Virus record (IMG/VR): IMGVR_UViG_3300030943_000122
Location: 1 to 31,205 of that record
Strand: one strand, 5' to 3'
DNA: 31,205 bases
Source of the DNA: a virus
This document shows, piece after piece, positions 14,489 through 21,999 of the stretch. The translations under genes and the position numbers were made by a program. The notes below the pieces were generated by a model. It saw nothing but the letters and a program-made list of their open reading frames with translations, made no database searches and was not told the origin of the DNA. Position 1 is the first letter of the stretch, and every line of letters begins with the position of its first letter.

Positions 14489-15214
14489 CTATAATTTCCA
14501 ATTTTTATATTCGTTAGCTGCATCAATTTCATTTACAAACAACCCAAGGTTGTACTTAACTCCCTTGAAACATTTTTGCGCTCTCCATTTTCCTACGTTT
14601 GAGCACCAACTAACACCCTTAAATTCAGATGTTTTGTTTTGATTTATTTTAAGGTTTAAATACCATTCTTCAAAAGTCAAATCTTCAATTTTATTCAAGG
14701 CTAATTTATATATCTCAGACGCTTCTATTTCATCTTTATAATATCCAAGATGATAGGGGGTGCATCCAACAGTAATACATGAAACCCACTTGCTACTCTT
14801 TGATACCCACGTTACTCCTGTATAAATAGAACTCGTTTTTTTATTCATAAATGCTTCCGATATATTTTTTCTGCTTGAAACAATTTCAAAGTTAGAAGCA
14901 TAATTGTTTTGTTTGTTTTCATCCTTATGGTTTGGAACTAAATCATGTCCGCAAGGAATAAATCCATGAAAAGCAATACACACAAGAACATGAATATCGT
15001 ATCTTTTGCTTATCCCTAGTTTCGCTAAATTGAAACATAAATACTCACGACCTCTATCTGTTGGTTTCAAAATTCTCTCTTTCACAGTTCTAAATCCATC
15101 CCATTTTACGACTTTACGTTCAAGGCTTTTACCTCTTCCAAAACTACTTATTTGATAATACCCCTCAAATTCAGGTAGGTCTTTCCAAACTTCAACTTCT
15201 TCTATATCTTCCAT
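14489..15214 (-). CDS. NUMOD4-HNH-AP2-AP2 homing endonuclease
   Basis: I place the start at the ATG at 15214 (MEDIEEVEVW, 241 aa) rather than the TTG four codons earlier. Domains in order are a NUMOD4 DNA-binding motif (EVWKDLPEFEGYYQISSFGR) and an HNH nuclease region with VPNHKDENKQNNYASNFEIV. Two AP2 DNA-binding domains follow (TGVTWVSKSSKWVSCITVG and FKGVSWCSNVGKWRAQKCF). These are free-standing mobile nucleases that insert in phage genomes. It interrupts the run of small replication genes and stands 31 bases before ssb, with no intron or intein signature around it. Confidence 0.88.
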   Translation of the reverse strand: MEDIEEVEVWKDLPEFEGYYQISSFGRGKSLERKVVKWDGFRTVKERILKPTDRGREYLCFNLAKLGISKRYDIHVLVCIAFHGFIPCGHDLVPNHKDENKQNNYASNFEIVSSRKNISEAFMNKKTSSIYTGVTWVSKSSKWVSCITVGCTPYHLGYYKDEIEASEIYKLALNKIEDLTFEEWYLNLKINQNKTSEFKGVSWCSNVGKWRAQKCFKGVKYNLGLFVNEIDAANEYKNWKL

Positions 15215-15218
15215 AATA

Positions 15219-15383
15219 TTAATCAATAAATCCTTTTTGTTTCAAGTTCCGAGGGTTGCACATCATTTTGGACCCATCATCTAAGTAGACACAAATCTTT
15301 CCATTTACTAAGCTGTCAGAGTTCTTTGTTTGACCTGTTAGCCCTGTAGCCGTTGTTACTTTAAATCCACTGTTTGCGCTCAT
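15219..15383 (-). CDS. Small hypothetical protein (54 aa)
   Basis: The ATG at 15383 overlaps the TGA of the gene ending at 15380 as ATGA. Fifty-four codons run to TAA at 15219, just before the homing endonuclease start. The protein opens MSANSGFKVTTATGLTGQTK and continues NGKICVYLDDGSKMMC, a likely small beta structure. Tight coupling and normal codon use mark it as real. Function unknown. Confidence 0.75.
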   Translation of the reverse strand: MSANSGFKVTTATGLTGQTKNSDSLVNGKICVYLDDGSKMMCNPRNLKQKGFID

Positions 15384-15604
15384 AGTATTTCGTTTTCTCC
15401 GTGCAGTTCAAGCTTTGCCACTTTCCCTGATTGCGTTTCAGTAATTCCTTTGAAATCATATTCGCCAGGGAATACGTTTATACAAGCGTGGTCAATTCTC
15501 TTTGAATCTGTGATAAGACTTGTTTCATTGTCCTTTACGGTGCAAGATATAAAAACAGCATCGTCGTAAAGTGGGACAAACTTCGTTTCTTCTATTTTAA
15601 ACAT
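15380..15604 (-). CDS. Small hypothetical protein (74 aa)
   Basis: This 74-aa protein is beta-rich (KFVPLYDDAVFISCTVKDNE, then GEYDFKGITETQSGKVAKLE), with no recognised domain. It overlaps the 30-aa membrane peptide gene by 13 bases and the 54-aa gene by 4, and belongs to the O4-controlled replication operon. Confidence 0.65.
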   Translation of the reverse strand: MFKIEETKFVPLYDDAVFISCTVKDNETSLITDSKRIDHACINVFPGEYDFKGITETQSGKVAKLELHGENEIL

Positions 15605-15684
15605 AATTTGAAGTATATTATTAAAATCAGCAGTGTTGCTGAAATTGCTATCTCAATTGAATTATTTAGCCGTTTGTTTCTCAT
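15592..15684 (-). CDS. Tiny single-pass membrane peptide (30 aa)
   Basis: An ATG at 15684 lies inside the end of the preceding gene (stop at 15662). Thirty codons run to TAG at 15592, inside the start of the next gene. The peptide has a basic N-terminus (MRNKRLNNS) and then a continuous hydrophobic helix (IEIAISATLLILIIYF) with a Lys-Cys-Lys tail, a typical positive-inside membrane peptide. It fills what would otherwise be a 57-base gap in a dense operon. The function is unknown. Confidence 0.55.
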   Translation of the reverse strand: MRNKRLNNSIEIAISATLLILIIYFKLCLK

Positions 15685-16012
15685 TACCTTTTTCTTTTAA
15701 ATCCTCAATATTTGCAAAGGTTCTGAACTGAGTATCGAAACCCTGATAATCAATAAAGAAATTCTTTTCTTGGTTTTCGTGAATCATACTCCGGACGTAT
15801 TCGAGGTATGTTTTTGTGTCCCTATTCAATGCGAATGTCATTGCTGATGCCTTTCCTTTAAATCCCCAACTTTTCATATACTCGTCATATTCGAGCCGTA
15901 AGGTGTTGGACATGTTTTGGAGTAAGAAAATTGCACTCTCGTACTTACTCATTTTTTCGGGATCAAACCCTTTAGCAATTAATGCGCTCAAATTCGTTTG
16001 TGATATTGCCAT
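15662..16012 (-). CDS. Hypothetical protein (116 aa)
   Basis: This helical 116-aa protein contains EYDEYMKSWGFKGKASAMTF and a C-terminal charged tail (LKEKGNEKQTAK). I recognise no family. It lies two bases after the gene ending at 16015 in a run of small genes between the ASCH-like gene and ssb. Confidence 0.65.
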   Translation of the reverse strand: MAISQTNLSALIAKGFDPEKMSKYESAIFLLQNMSNTLRLEYDEYMKSWGFKGKASAMTFALNRDTKTYLEYVRSMIHENQEKNFFIDYQGFDTQFRTFANIEDLKEKGNEKQTAK

Positions 16013-16014
16013 GA

Positions 16015-16200
16015 TTATAATTGTTCGTCGTGTGTTGCTGCTAAATTTCGTAATTCCTCTGCTTTGCCAAAGAATTGCGCTTCGTCATACCCGACACACA
16101 TACCATTTAACTCTCTATTTTTGTTGAAAGCTTTCATTCCTTCTATGTCTGCCTGAACAGCTAAAACTAGGGCTAATCTTTTTATGTCGTAATTTGTCAT
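16015..16200 (-). CDS. Small hypothetical protein (61 aa)
   Basis: This 61-aa helical protein (DIKRLALVLAVQADIEGMKA, then GYDEAQFFGKAEELRNLAAT) resembles small phage proteins of unknown role. Spacing to both neighbours is short (12 and 2 bases). Confidence 0.6.
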   Translation of the reverse strand: MTNYDIKRLALVLAVQADIEGMKAFNKNRELNGMCVGYDEAQFFGKAEELRNLAATHDEQL

Positions 16201-16212
16201 TTTGCTTATTGT

Positions 16213-16437
16213 TCAATTGTGAATAACTATGTAGTTTAAGTGAGTAAGGAAATCATCAACAGCGTAAGGACTGAACTTCTGAACTCCGTCGCATACTGTC
16301 CAACAGGTACGCTGATTTGCTGTAGCCCATTGAATGTAGGCCTTTGCTTTTGAAAACTCAATCTTCAATGCAAAGAACTCTACATTTGTAAGCTCTTTCT
16401 TTTCTCCTGTTGGGTTGATTAATGTTACTGCGTTCAT
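16213..16437 (-). CDS. Small hypothetical protein (74 aa)
   Basis: This 74-aa protein opens MNAVTLINPTGEKKELTNVE and contains YIQWATANQRTCWTVCDGVQ. No domain is recognised. The density of aromatic residues suggests a compact fold. It is an operon member with 11 bases to the gene before it. Confidence 0.6.
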   Translation of the reverse strand: MNAVTLINPTGEKKELTNVEFFALKIEFSKAKAYIQWATANQRTCWTVCDGVQKFSPYAVDDFLTHLNYIVIHN

Positions 16438-16448
16438 AGCGGTTTTTA

Positions 16449-16778
16449 TTATAAATCTAAAGGAAAAACAGACTCTCCGAAATCTTCAAGTGTGAAAGAT
16501 TTTGAATACATAAAGTGTTTCCCTATTATACAGCGAGAAATGTTTCCGTTTGATTGGAAATCTACTTTTCTAAGCCAACCTTCACGCCAAACTAAATGTT
16601 TTTCCTTTAGTTCTTTCGGCATATAATCAGAACATAACTTATCAGACTCTTCATATTCAGGAATTTCTCTTGAATCTAATGTTGAAATAAATTCTCTTTT
16701 TGCTGCTCTAAAATTGTAAGATTTATACCTGAATTTACAACCTGAAATAATTATTTGTTTTAATTCTTCTTGTGTCAT
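16449..16778 (-). CDS. Hypothetical protein (109 aa)
   Basis: This 109-aa mixed alpha/beta protein has many Lys and aromatic residues (CKFRYKSYNFRAAKREFIST). I see no motif. One base separates it from the ASCH-like gene, indicating coupled translation. Confidence 0.6.
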   Translation of the reverse strand: MTQEELKQIIISGCKFRYKSYNFRAAKREFISTLDSREIPEYEESDKLCSDYMPKELKEKHLVWREGWLRKVDFQSNGNISRCIIGKHFMYSKSFTLEDFGESVFPLDL

Positions 16779-16779
16779 C

Positions 16780-17445
16780 TTAATATCTGAATTTGGTAAG
16801 TTGAATTATTGCAATCGGTTTTGATAGGTCCGCTTTGCGAAACCATGCTTTGAAGCTGCTCCAAGATAAACCATCATTGATTGCTACATTTACTATTTTA
16901 GTTTCACGTCCATCTATACTGCAAAAACTGCAAATACAACCTTCTGTAAATTCTAGTTTCTGAACTCCAATGCCTGAATCTTTATTGAACTGAGCAATTT
17001 CTACAGGTTGGCTGCCGTCATGTTTGGAGTTGTAAGGGCTGCCCGACCACATCCGTAATGATAGGATTGCTTTGCCGGCATTCACTTCGTCAATCTTTCG
17101 TTTCCACTCTTCATAAGCGCCTTTCTTGTTTTTGCTGTTTTTGGAGTCAGCTCGGCAAGTATGGAGCTTTGCACTAAAATTATCAGCATTTTCATTTATC
17201 AATGCAAGTGATAGGGCAATAGCTATTTTATCTACAAAATACGTTGCTTCACCTGCTCTTGGATGATCGTGGGGGAAACGTGGGGAAACCCAAAGAACAT
17301 GGGTTTTGATTTTCGGCTGCTTTTTTAGTTTATTCATTACTTCATATATTTTTTCAAATACAGGGGAAACGTCTTTTTGAATCGCATTACTCAAATCGGT
17401 AATTGCTACATCTAAATTATCAAAAGACTCTTTAAATTTTAGCAT
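16780..17445 (-). CDS. Possible ASCH/PUA-like domain protein
   Basis: This 221-aa protein has an N-terminal coiled helix of about 45 residues. It then has a core common in Bacteroidetes phages: HVLWVSPRFPHDHPRAGEAT, later KLHTCRADSKN and KAILSLRMWSGSPYNSKHDG, then IGVQKLEF. The order of a basic 'K-H-T-x-R' segment and a 'G-K-A-x-L-S-L-R-x-W' strand resembles ASCH domains, which bind RNA or modified nucleotides. Two Cys residues (GCICSFCSIDG) could hold a metal. The assignment is tentative. Confidence 0.5.
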   Translation of the reverse strand: MLKFKESFDNLDVAITDLSNAIQKDVSPVFEKIYEVMNKLKKQPKIKTHVLWVSPRFPHDHPRAGEATYFVDKIAIALSLALINENADNFSAKLHTCRADSKNSKNKKGAYEEWKRKIDEVNAGKAILSLRMWSGSPYNSKHDGSQPVEIAQFNKDSGIGVQKLEFTEGCICSFCSIDGRETKIVNVAINDGLSWSSFKAWFRKADLSKPIAIIQLTKFRY

Positions 17446-17770
17446 CTTCGCCCCCTTTCACATACCAATTCAGCATGTCTGCAATTGCATTGTGGGAAAT
17501 CATTTCGATGTATTTGCGTACTGCAGGGGGTCTGTCTGATACTTTTTCAGCGATTAGAATAGTTTCATACGTGATTGAACTAATATTCAGAATGCCGTGT
17601 TCTTTCAGATAATTTGCGGGGCTTCTTTTTACCCCTCTAAGATTGGCTACTGACTGAATCCTTTTTGCCAAAAACTCTTTAAGCTTTGGGTCTTCCATTG
17701 CTTCCTGTAATGTTTTGAAGTCGGGAATCCTGTTCATCTGAGCAGGGACTACTTTTTTTTCAATGTCCAT
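17432..17770 (-). CDS. Hypothetical protein, first gene of the O4 operon
   Basis: This 112-aa protein opens MDIEKKVVPAQMNRIPDFKT and is mainly helical (LKEFLAKRIQSVANLRGVKR). No family is recognised. It starts about 25 bases downstream of the predicted transcription start of O4 and overlaps the next gene by 14 bases. First genes of phage replication operons often encode regulators or replication loaders, but nothing in the sequence shows this. Confidence 0.6.
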   Translation of the reverse strand: MDIEKKVVPAQMNRIPDFKTLQEAMEDPKLKEFLAKRIQSVANLRGVKRSPANYLKEHGILNISSITYETILIAEKVSDRPPAVRKYIEMISHNAIADMLNWYVKGGEDAKI

Positions 17771-17802
17771 AATGCTGTTTTTAATTGTTTTTGTTTGCTC
17801 TA

Positions 17803-17837
17803 TAAAGATACTAATAAATGTTTGTTATACAATCACT
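17803..17837 (-). promoter_or_regulatory. Operator-promoter O4 for the SSB/resolvase operon
   Basis: The operator core at 17817-17837 has an intact CAATCACT arm and a diverged AATGTTTG arm, as in O3 and O7. The -33 TTG is at 17832-17830, the spacer is 19 bases and the -7 TATCTTTA is at 17810-17803. The bases GCTCTATAAAGATACTAATA are shared with O6, so the two promoters are recent copies or under the same selection. The HNH gene stop is only 9 bases away. Confidence 0.75.
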
Positions 17838-17845
17838 TAAGCCGT

Positions 17846-18142
17846 TTAATTCATCCCGAAATAGCGATTAGCTGCAAGTTTATCAAAAGAGTAAACTTTT
17901 TCATACAAATGTGTTTGAAGTTTTCTAAAATTCATTGAATTGTCAAACTCATTGTGATGCTCCCGACAGCCGATAACTAAATTCTCAGGGTTCAAGTAAT
18001 GCTCCGGCCATATTGATTTGGGAAGGATATGCATTAAATCATCTGCCACTCTACCGCAAACAGTACACTGCTTTGGTAGTTTTTTTTTGATACCGGCTAA
18101 GGTTCTATTTTTAGCTGCCTGTTTATTTGATACTTGTTTCAT
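17846..18142 (-). CDS. HNH endonuclease
   Basis: This 98-aa protein carries a compact HNH nuclease: CTVCG (Cys26, Cys29), DDLMHILPK (His38) and PENLVIGCREHHNEFD (Asn54, Cys59, His62/63). The four Cys/His ligands form a structural zinc site and the His/Asn residues the active site. In lambdoid phages similar proteins act in recombination beside NinB. A terminase-linked role is less likely because the terminase genes are 7 kb away. Confidence 0.8.
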   Translation of the reverse strand: MKQVSNKQAAKNRTLAGIKKKLPKQCTVCGRVADDLMHILPKSIWPEHYLNPENLVIGCREHHNEFDNSMNFRKLQTHLYEKVYSFDKLAANRYFGMN

Positions 18143-18143
18143 C

Positions 18144-18806
18144 CTATCTGATTAAATCCATTCGTAACCACTTCTTTTTTGTATTCAATGCCTTCTTTCG
18201 TTTCTCTGCATTGTGTGCTAGGATAGCGTTTTTAATCTGCTCCCTGTTATCTCGTTGCTCGTTTTCCCTTTCTTGCTGCATTCTCTCTCTGTTTCGGTTC
18301 AGGGCTGTAATTCGCTCAGCTAGGAACTTGTTTTTTGCCGTCATTATTTTCAAGGGATCAACAATTCCGTAAAACTCTCCAAACTTGCCAAGCTTGTAAT
18401 TCAGGAAAAACAAAGCCACTTCTGAGATATTCAAATTGTAACAATCGCAATAAAATAAATTAGCTACATCCGTCAACTGCTTGTCGCTCATTTTTTCCTT
18501 AACTCCGACGAAATTGTTTAAATCAAAGAACTGAATTTTGAGCCATTCTACAACCTGCTCATTTCCGTAAGTGTGACCGATTAAATTCAAAGAAGGGTAT
18601 TTCATATTCCAACATTCAACATATCCGGCCCTAAGATTGGCAATCGAATTTTGAATGTCAGGGTTGAACCTAAGAACAAACTGCCCGTAATTGCCCAGGT
18701 TCTCTCTGACGAGCGCTATCCTCTGCTGCAAGTCTTTCGATATTTGAGGCAATACGGTTGGCAATGATATTTGGTTTTTCACCAACGTTACTAACTTTCT
18801 GTCCAT
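18144..18806 (-). CDS. Hypothetical replication-region protein
   Basis: This is a 220-aa protein. Its first 45 residues are encoded in the region that overlaps the end of the preceding gene by 137 bases in another frame. The N-terminus (LVTLVKNQISLPTVLPQISK) and middle (LTDVANLFYCDCYNLNISEV, then FFLNYKLGKFGEFYGIVDPL) resemble a Bacteroidetes phage family seen after DnaD-like genes. The C-terminal third is a charged helix (NRNRERMQQERENEQRDNRE). A role in helicase loading is possible from position but unshown. An internal start cannot be excluded. Confidence 0.6.
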   Translation of the reverse strand: MDRKLVTLVKNQISLPTVLPQISKDLQQRIALVRENLGNYGQFVLRFNPDIQNSIANLRAGYVECWNMKYPSLNLIGHTYGNEQVVEWLKIQFFDLNNFVGVKEKMSDKQLTDVANLFYCDCYNLNISEVALFFLNYKLGKFGEFYGIVDPLKIMTAKNKFLAERITALNRNRERMQQERENEQRDNREQIKNAILAHNAEKRKKALNTKKKWLRMDLIR

Positions 18807-19587
18807 CTGTTTTTTTGTTTATGAGTTGTTTGTTAAGCCATCTTGAAAAGTATGAACGGCTATCTTTTAGGGTTACTTCTGTTACACCTTCACTTCTCTG
18901 AGTTGAGAAAAATTCAACTAACCATTCTCTTACCTCAATCAAATCAGGGTTTAAATGATATTTCATTGCATTGTTATTCAACGTAATTTCATCTTTTATC
19001 ATTTCAGTTTCACATTCAGAAATAGGGATAAGCATTTTATCTCTGAAAGGTTCCAAATTTATGACTATTGGATTTTTTTTGGTGGGCTTTTCTTTCTCTC
19101 CCTCTTCTCTCCTTTTCTCTTCTTTACTATACTCTACTTTACTCTGTGGAGTTTCTGTTACAGTTTCGTCAACACCTGTGGTATTACTGTCACAGAAATT
19201 GCCGTTTTCTCTTCTTTTCCGTGTTTTTGAACTTTCTTTTGCTCTTTTCCGCTTATCATAAACAGGCTGTAAGTTTTCATTTAAACTCTCTGAATAGATG
19301 AAATTTTCATCGCTTAGAAATAAAAGTTCAATCTTTAAGCAGTAATCAATCATGTCACGTATTTCTGTGACAGAAACTCCAAGTTCTCCGGCAAACATCT
19401 CAAATTCCATTTCAGAATTTTCTATTTCGTTACCATCCTGCTCAGTTAGATACTCCACAAACATTGACCAAAAAGCATAGCCGGAAACTTGACCAAACTT
19501 ATTGCGTAATGCTTTTACCTTTTTATGATTTCTCATTGTTGTGAGGTGTGGAAAATACTCACAATTATTCTTTACTGTCCTTGCCAT
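18670..19587 (-). CDS. DUF4373 / Lin1244-Lin1753-type replication protein
   Basis: This 305-aa protein opens MARTVKNNCEYFPHLTTMRN and has the N-terminal winged-helix segment KVKALRNKFGQVSGYAFWSM, the hallmark of the DUF4373 (Lin1244/Lin1753-like) family. Such proteins have the layout of DnaD-type replication initiators. A poly-charged linker near residues 150-170 (EEKRREEGEKEKPTKK) joins a C-terminal domain containing SYFSRWLNKQL, a DnaT/DnaD-like C-terminal pattern. It probably starts replication with the next gene. It overlaps the NinB-like gene by 16 bases. Confidence 0.75.
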   Translation of the reverse strand: MARTVKNNCEYFPHLTTMRNHKKVKALRNKFGQVSGYAFWSMFVEYLTEQDGNEIENSEMEFEMFAGELGVSVTEIRDMIDYCLKIELLFLSDENFIYSESLNENLQPVYDKRKRAKESSKTRKRRENGNFCDSNTTGVDETVTETPQSKVEYSKEEKRREEGEKEKPTKKNPIVINLEPFRDKMLIPISECETEMIKDEITLNNNAMKYHLNPDLIEVREWLVEFFSTQRSEGVTEVTLKDSRSYFSRWLNKQLINKKTDGQKVSNVGEKPNIIANRIASNIERLAAEDSARQREPGQLRAVCS

Positions 19588-20009
19588 GATTGTTCGTATT
19601 GATTTTGAAAGTCTGCAAAATTTAGATCATCCCTAGTGGGTAACTGATTATGAAACTCAATTGCTGCATCAGCCTGAATTTTAGATAGGAAGTCTGCAAA
19701 CTCATTTGTTTTCAGTGTTGAAGTTCCACCCGATTTGAATTTACCTGCTGAGTTGTATGTGCAATGTGGGAATAGAAACAGCTCTGAGTAGTGTTTGTAG
19801 AGGTCTTGTGGCTCCATTCCTGTGTCTTGGGATAAGCAGTTAAACCACATCCACATAAGGGCGTTTTGGTCAACATTTCGTTTCGGCTTATTGAATGAAA
19901 TTTCGTGAGCCCCATTCTTAATGGTTTCTAGGACGTTATCAAACTGATGATATAAATTGCCTTTATCTACAATTTCGCCTTTATCCTTTTTAAATACAAT
20001 TGTTCTCAT
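19572..20009 (-). CDS. NinB-like recombination protein
   Basis: The start is taken at the ATG at 20009 (MRTIVFKKDKGE, 145 aa) instead of one nine codons earlier. The motif RNVDQNALMWMWFNCLSQDT followed by LYKHYSELFLF, STLKTNEFADFLSKIQ and LPTRDDLNFADF matches the NinB family of phages, which bind single-stranded DNA and take part in recombination. It is the first gene of the O5 transcription unit, with a leader of about 105 bases. Confidence 0.75.
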   Translation of the reverse strand: MRTIVFKKDKGEIVDKGNLYHQFDNVLETIKNGAHEISFNKPKRNVDQNALMWMWFNCLSQDTGMEPQDLYKHYSELFLFPHCTYNSAGKFKSGGTSTLKTNEFADFLSKIQADAAIEFHNQLPTRDDLNFADFQNQYEQSWQGQ

Positions 20010-20120
20010 TAGTGTACGAAAATGCCCCAAATCCAAAAAAGCAGGTGACAGACTACTTTAGAGAATAAGGGGCAAATAAATATATCTACGCTGTCACACG
20101 TTTGTTTTAATTAGAAAGTG

Positions 20121-20161
20121 TAAAGATAATATAAAGTGATTGTATAACAATCACTTTATAT
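20121..20161 (-). promoter_or_regulatory. Operator-promoter O5 for the NinB/DUF4373 operon
   Basis: A palindrome at 20129-20161 has perfect 14-bp arms (ATATAAAGTGATTG) around TATAA. The -33 TTG (20150-20148) is followed by 19 bases and then the -7 TATCTTTA (20128-20121). The upstream gene stops at 20193, 32 bases before the palindrome. The flanks beyond the shared core differ from O1 and O6 yet are self-complementary, which would also allow an RNA hairpin. Confidence 0.85.
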
Positions 20162-20192
20162 GTGAAATATGACTTAATAAATCATAACTTCC

Positions 20193-20927
20193 TTACTTTT
20201 CAATAATCACAATATTTGGAGCAATTGTTCTAATCTTTGAAATTTCAACATCAATTACACTGTCCCGAACATCTTCAAATGATTGGTTAGCTCCTGGACT
20301 GCAAAGTTGAAATGTAATTTCTCCACCTGAAACAGTTGAGTCAAATTCAACTTCTATTTCCTCAGCAGGAACTCCCTTGAATAGTGGGATAAATAAGCTG
20401 AAATTAGCGGGCAAATTTGAGTTTACAACTGAGCTTTTATTGTCTTTTGTAGAACCGTTTTCAATTTTTTGCTGCTCAACTTTAGAATCAATTGAAGCTT
20501 CAAAGTTTTTCAGCAATGTAACCAACTTCATGTTATTTGCTTTGTCTGTAAAAAATGCTCTGTTCATTTTACAGAACTGACCGAACTCATTTGGAGCCCA
20601 TCTTTTGCCTGAGTTAATTCCGAAAGCAACAAACTTTGGATGCTGTTCCAATTTGCCCGATACGTTTCCAATCGTGTACTCGTCATGCTCGTTTGTTACA
20701 AGTGAGATAGATACATTTTCCCTGTCAATAGTAACATGGCATCTGCTTGGGTCAAACTGTTCTGACCCGAAGCGCCTTTGCAAAAATTCAAATACGGACC
20801 CAATTGTTCCGACTAGGTTGATTTTGATAGGGGGCTTAATGTCTAAAATGTTCTGAGCTCTACCTTCTAAAACTGTCAATACTGTTTGTCCTTCATTCAG
20901 TACTACTTGAAATTTTTCTGTTTCCAT
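20193..20927 (-). CDS. Possible DUF2303/YfdQ-like phage protein
   Basis: This is a 244-aa protein. The segments LQRRFGSEQFDPSRCHVTID, KLEQHPKFVAFGIN, the Lys/Ser linker near residue 150 and then LPANFSLFIPLFKGVPAEEI recall the DUF2303 (YfdQ) family of temperate phages, function unknown. The order N-terminal beta region, helix with NEFGQFCKMNRAFF, then C-terminal beta domain is consistent. It is the last gene of the RecT unit, so it is probably early. Confidence 0.55.
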   Translation of the reverse strand: METEKFQVVLNEGQTVLTVLEGRAQNILDIKPPIKINLVGTIGSVFEFLQRRFGSEQFDPSRCHVTIDRENVSISLVTNEHDEYTIGNVSGKLEQHPKFVAFGINSGKRWAPNEFGQFCKMNRAFFTDKANNMKLVTLLKNFEASIDSKVEQQKIENGSTKDNKSSVVNSNLPANFSLFIPLFKGVPAEEIEVEFDSTVSGGEITFQLCSPGANQSFEDVRDSVIDVEISKIRTIAPNIVIIEK

Positions 20928-20949
20928 TTTTTTGATTTTTTTTTGTGAA

Positions 20950-21378
20950 TTAATTATGTGTTCCTGTTCTTAAAACCTGATGAATAGTTCCCTGTAATTC
21001 CTTTTGCATTGCAGGTCGTTCCGAAATCATCGTACCTTCTGAATTGTACGTCCTAACTGCTTTGTCTTCTTGGTCAATGAATGTGTAACACGTTTCATTG
21101 ATATACTCGGCACGTTCTTTTATCCCTTTAAGACAAAGTTGTTTTTCCTCTTTCAGCGGGTCCATTCCGAATTTGAACGTTTTTTTAATATCGTTCAGCT
21201 CTTCTTCTTTGTCATTTATTTCAATTGACACTTCCGCTAGACGGTCTTTTAATTCAGCAACTTTGTCCGGGCTAAACTGTTTCATGTAACCCATATCCTC
21301 TACTGTATCACAATTGTCTTTTAAAAACATTTTGCGTTCCTGTAGGTCTGCATACTCTAAGCCTAAATATTTACTCAT
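20950..21378 (-). CDS. Coiled-coil hypothetical protein
   Basis: This 142-aa protein has a central coiled coil (ELKDRLAEVSIEINDKEEEL and following) flanked by a C-terminal strand pair. Similar proteins sit beside recombination genes in Bacteroidetes phages. I know no function. A GNRA-loop mini-hairpin precedes its start at 21393-21404. Confidence 0.6.
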   Translation of the reverse strand: MSKYLGLEYADLQERKMFLKDNCDTVEDMGYMKQFSPDKVAELKDRLAEVSIEINDKEEELNDIKKTFKFGMDPLKEEKQLCLKGIKERAEYINETCYTFIDQEDKAVRTYNSEGTMISERPAMQKELQGTIHQVLRTGTHN

Positions 21379-21392
21379 AATACTTTGTTTTT

Positions 21393-21404
21393 GCGCCTTA
21401 CGGC
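21393..21404 (-). repeat. GNRA-type mini-hairpin, copy A
   Basis: On the minus strand GCCGTAAGGCGC forms GCC-GTAA-GGC and is followed by AAAAACAAAG before the ATG at 21378. A matching GCCGAAAGGCGC occurs upstream of the SbcC-like gene at 26824-26835, each in a short intergenic gap. Their shared GCC-GNAA-GGCGCAA pattern suggests a repeated RNA element. Two copies only, so chance remains possible. Confidence 0.35.
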
Positions 21405-21411
21405 AGTTTAA

Positions 21412-21738
21412 TTATTTGTTTAATAGTTGTACTGCTAACTCAGGATTCTGAGCAATAGCTAATGCTTTCAAAAGCGTATCACCGGATATAAAAGAGCAGT
21501 CTGCTGTTTTTAATTCGCTGACGATTTCCGTTTCCTTTTCTTCTGATTCAATTGGATAAGGCATCTCGAATACTGTACCTACTCCGTTCTTATCTTTCGA
21601 ATAATTGACTAAGTGGACAAATCCGGTTATATCAATAACTTTATATAACCCATATTCTCTTTTAACCCAATCTTCTATAAAAAAGATATTTGGTTGTTCT
21701 TTTTTTTGAAATACTATTCCAATTACTTTTAAATTCAT
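21412..21738 (-). CDS. Hypothetical protein (108 aa)
   Basis: I prefer the ATG at 21738 (MNLKVIGIVFQK), preceded by A-rich sequence, to one 11 codons earlier that would overlap the previous gene. Short beta segments (LYKVIDITGFVHLVNYSKD) are followed by a helical C-terminus (LLKALAIAQNPELAVQLLNK). No family is recognised. Confidence 0.55.
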   Translation of the reverse strand: MNLKVIGIVFQKKEQPNIFFIEDWVKREYGLYKVIDITGFVHLVNYSKDKNGVGTVFEMPYPIESEEKETEIVSELKTADCSFISGDTLLKALAIAQNPELAVQLLNK

Positions 21739-21757
21739 ATTTTTTGTGTTTGTTTGG

Positions 21758-21997
21758 TTACTTTGATTCAAGTTCTAAAATTCGTTCGTCCTTCCAACGG
21801 AGCTGTTTTGACATACCTGAAATGATAGACAATAGATAACTGTTTCTTTTAGCTTCTCCGTTGGCTCTTCTTTCCTCTCTGTCAGCCTTTGCGATAAGTT
21901 TGTTAGCAAACTTGCCGTTCTTGTCGTGGTGGGCTTTGAATGGCTTCGGTTGCTCAATTGGCTGATTAAATTCTTCGACGTTGAATAAAGTTTCCAT
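21758..21997 (-). CDS. Small basic hypothetical protein (79 aa)
   Basis: This 79-aa protein opens METLFNVEEFNQPIEQPKPF and is then strongly basic (KLIAKADREERRANGEAKRN), ending in a short coiled coil (QLRWKDERILELESK). It may bind nucleic acid. It lies 2 bases after the exonuclease gene. Confidence 0.55.
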   Translation of the reverse strand: METLFNVEEFNQPIEQPKPFKAHHDKNGKFANKLIAKADREERRANGEAKRNSYLLSIISGMSKQLRWKDERILELESK

Positions 21998-21999
21998 GA

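Noticed and set aside
18955-19301. Three overlapping plus-strand frames of 77-96 codons
   Set aside because: They are rich in Phe, Ser and Leu because they are antisense to the charged Lys/Glu linker of the DUF4373-type gene. No neighbours, promoter or family support them.
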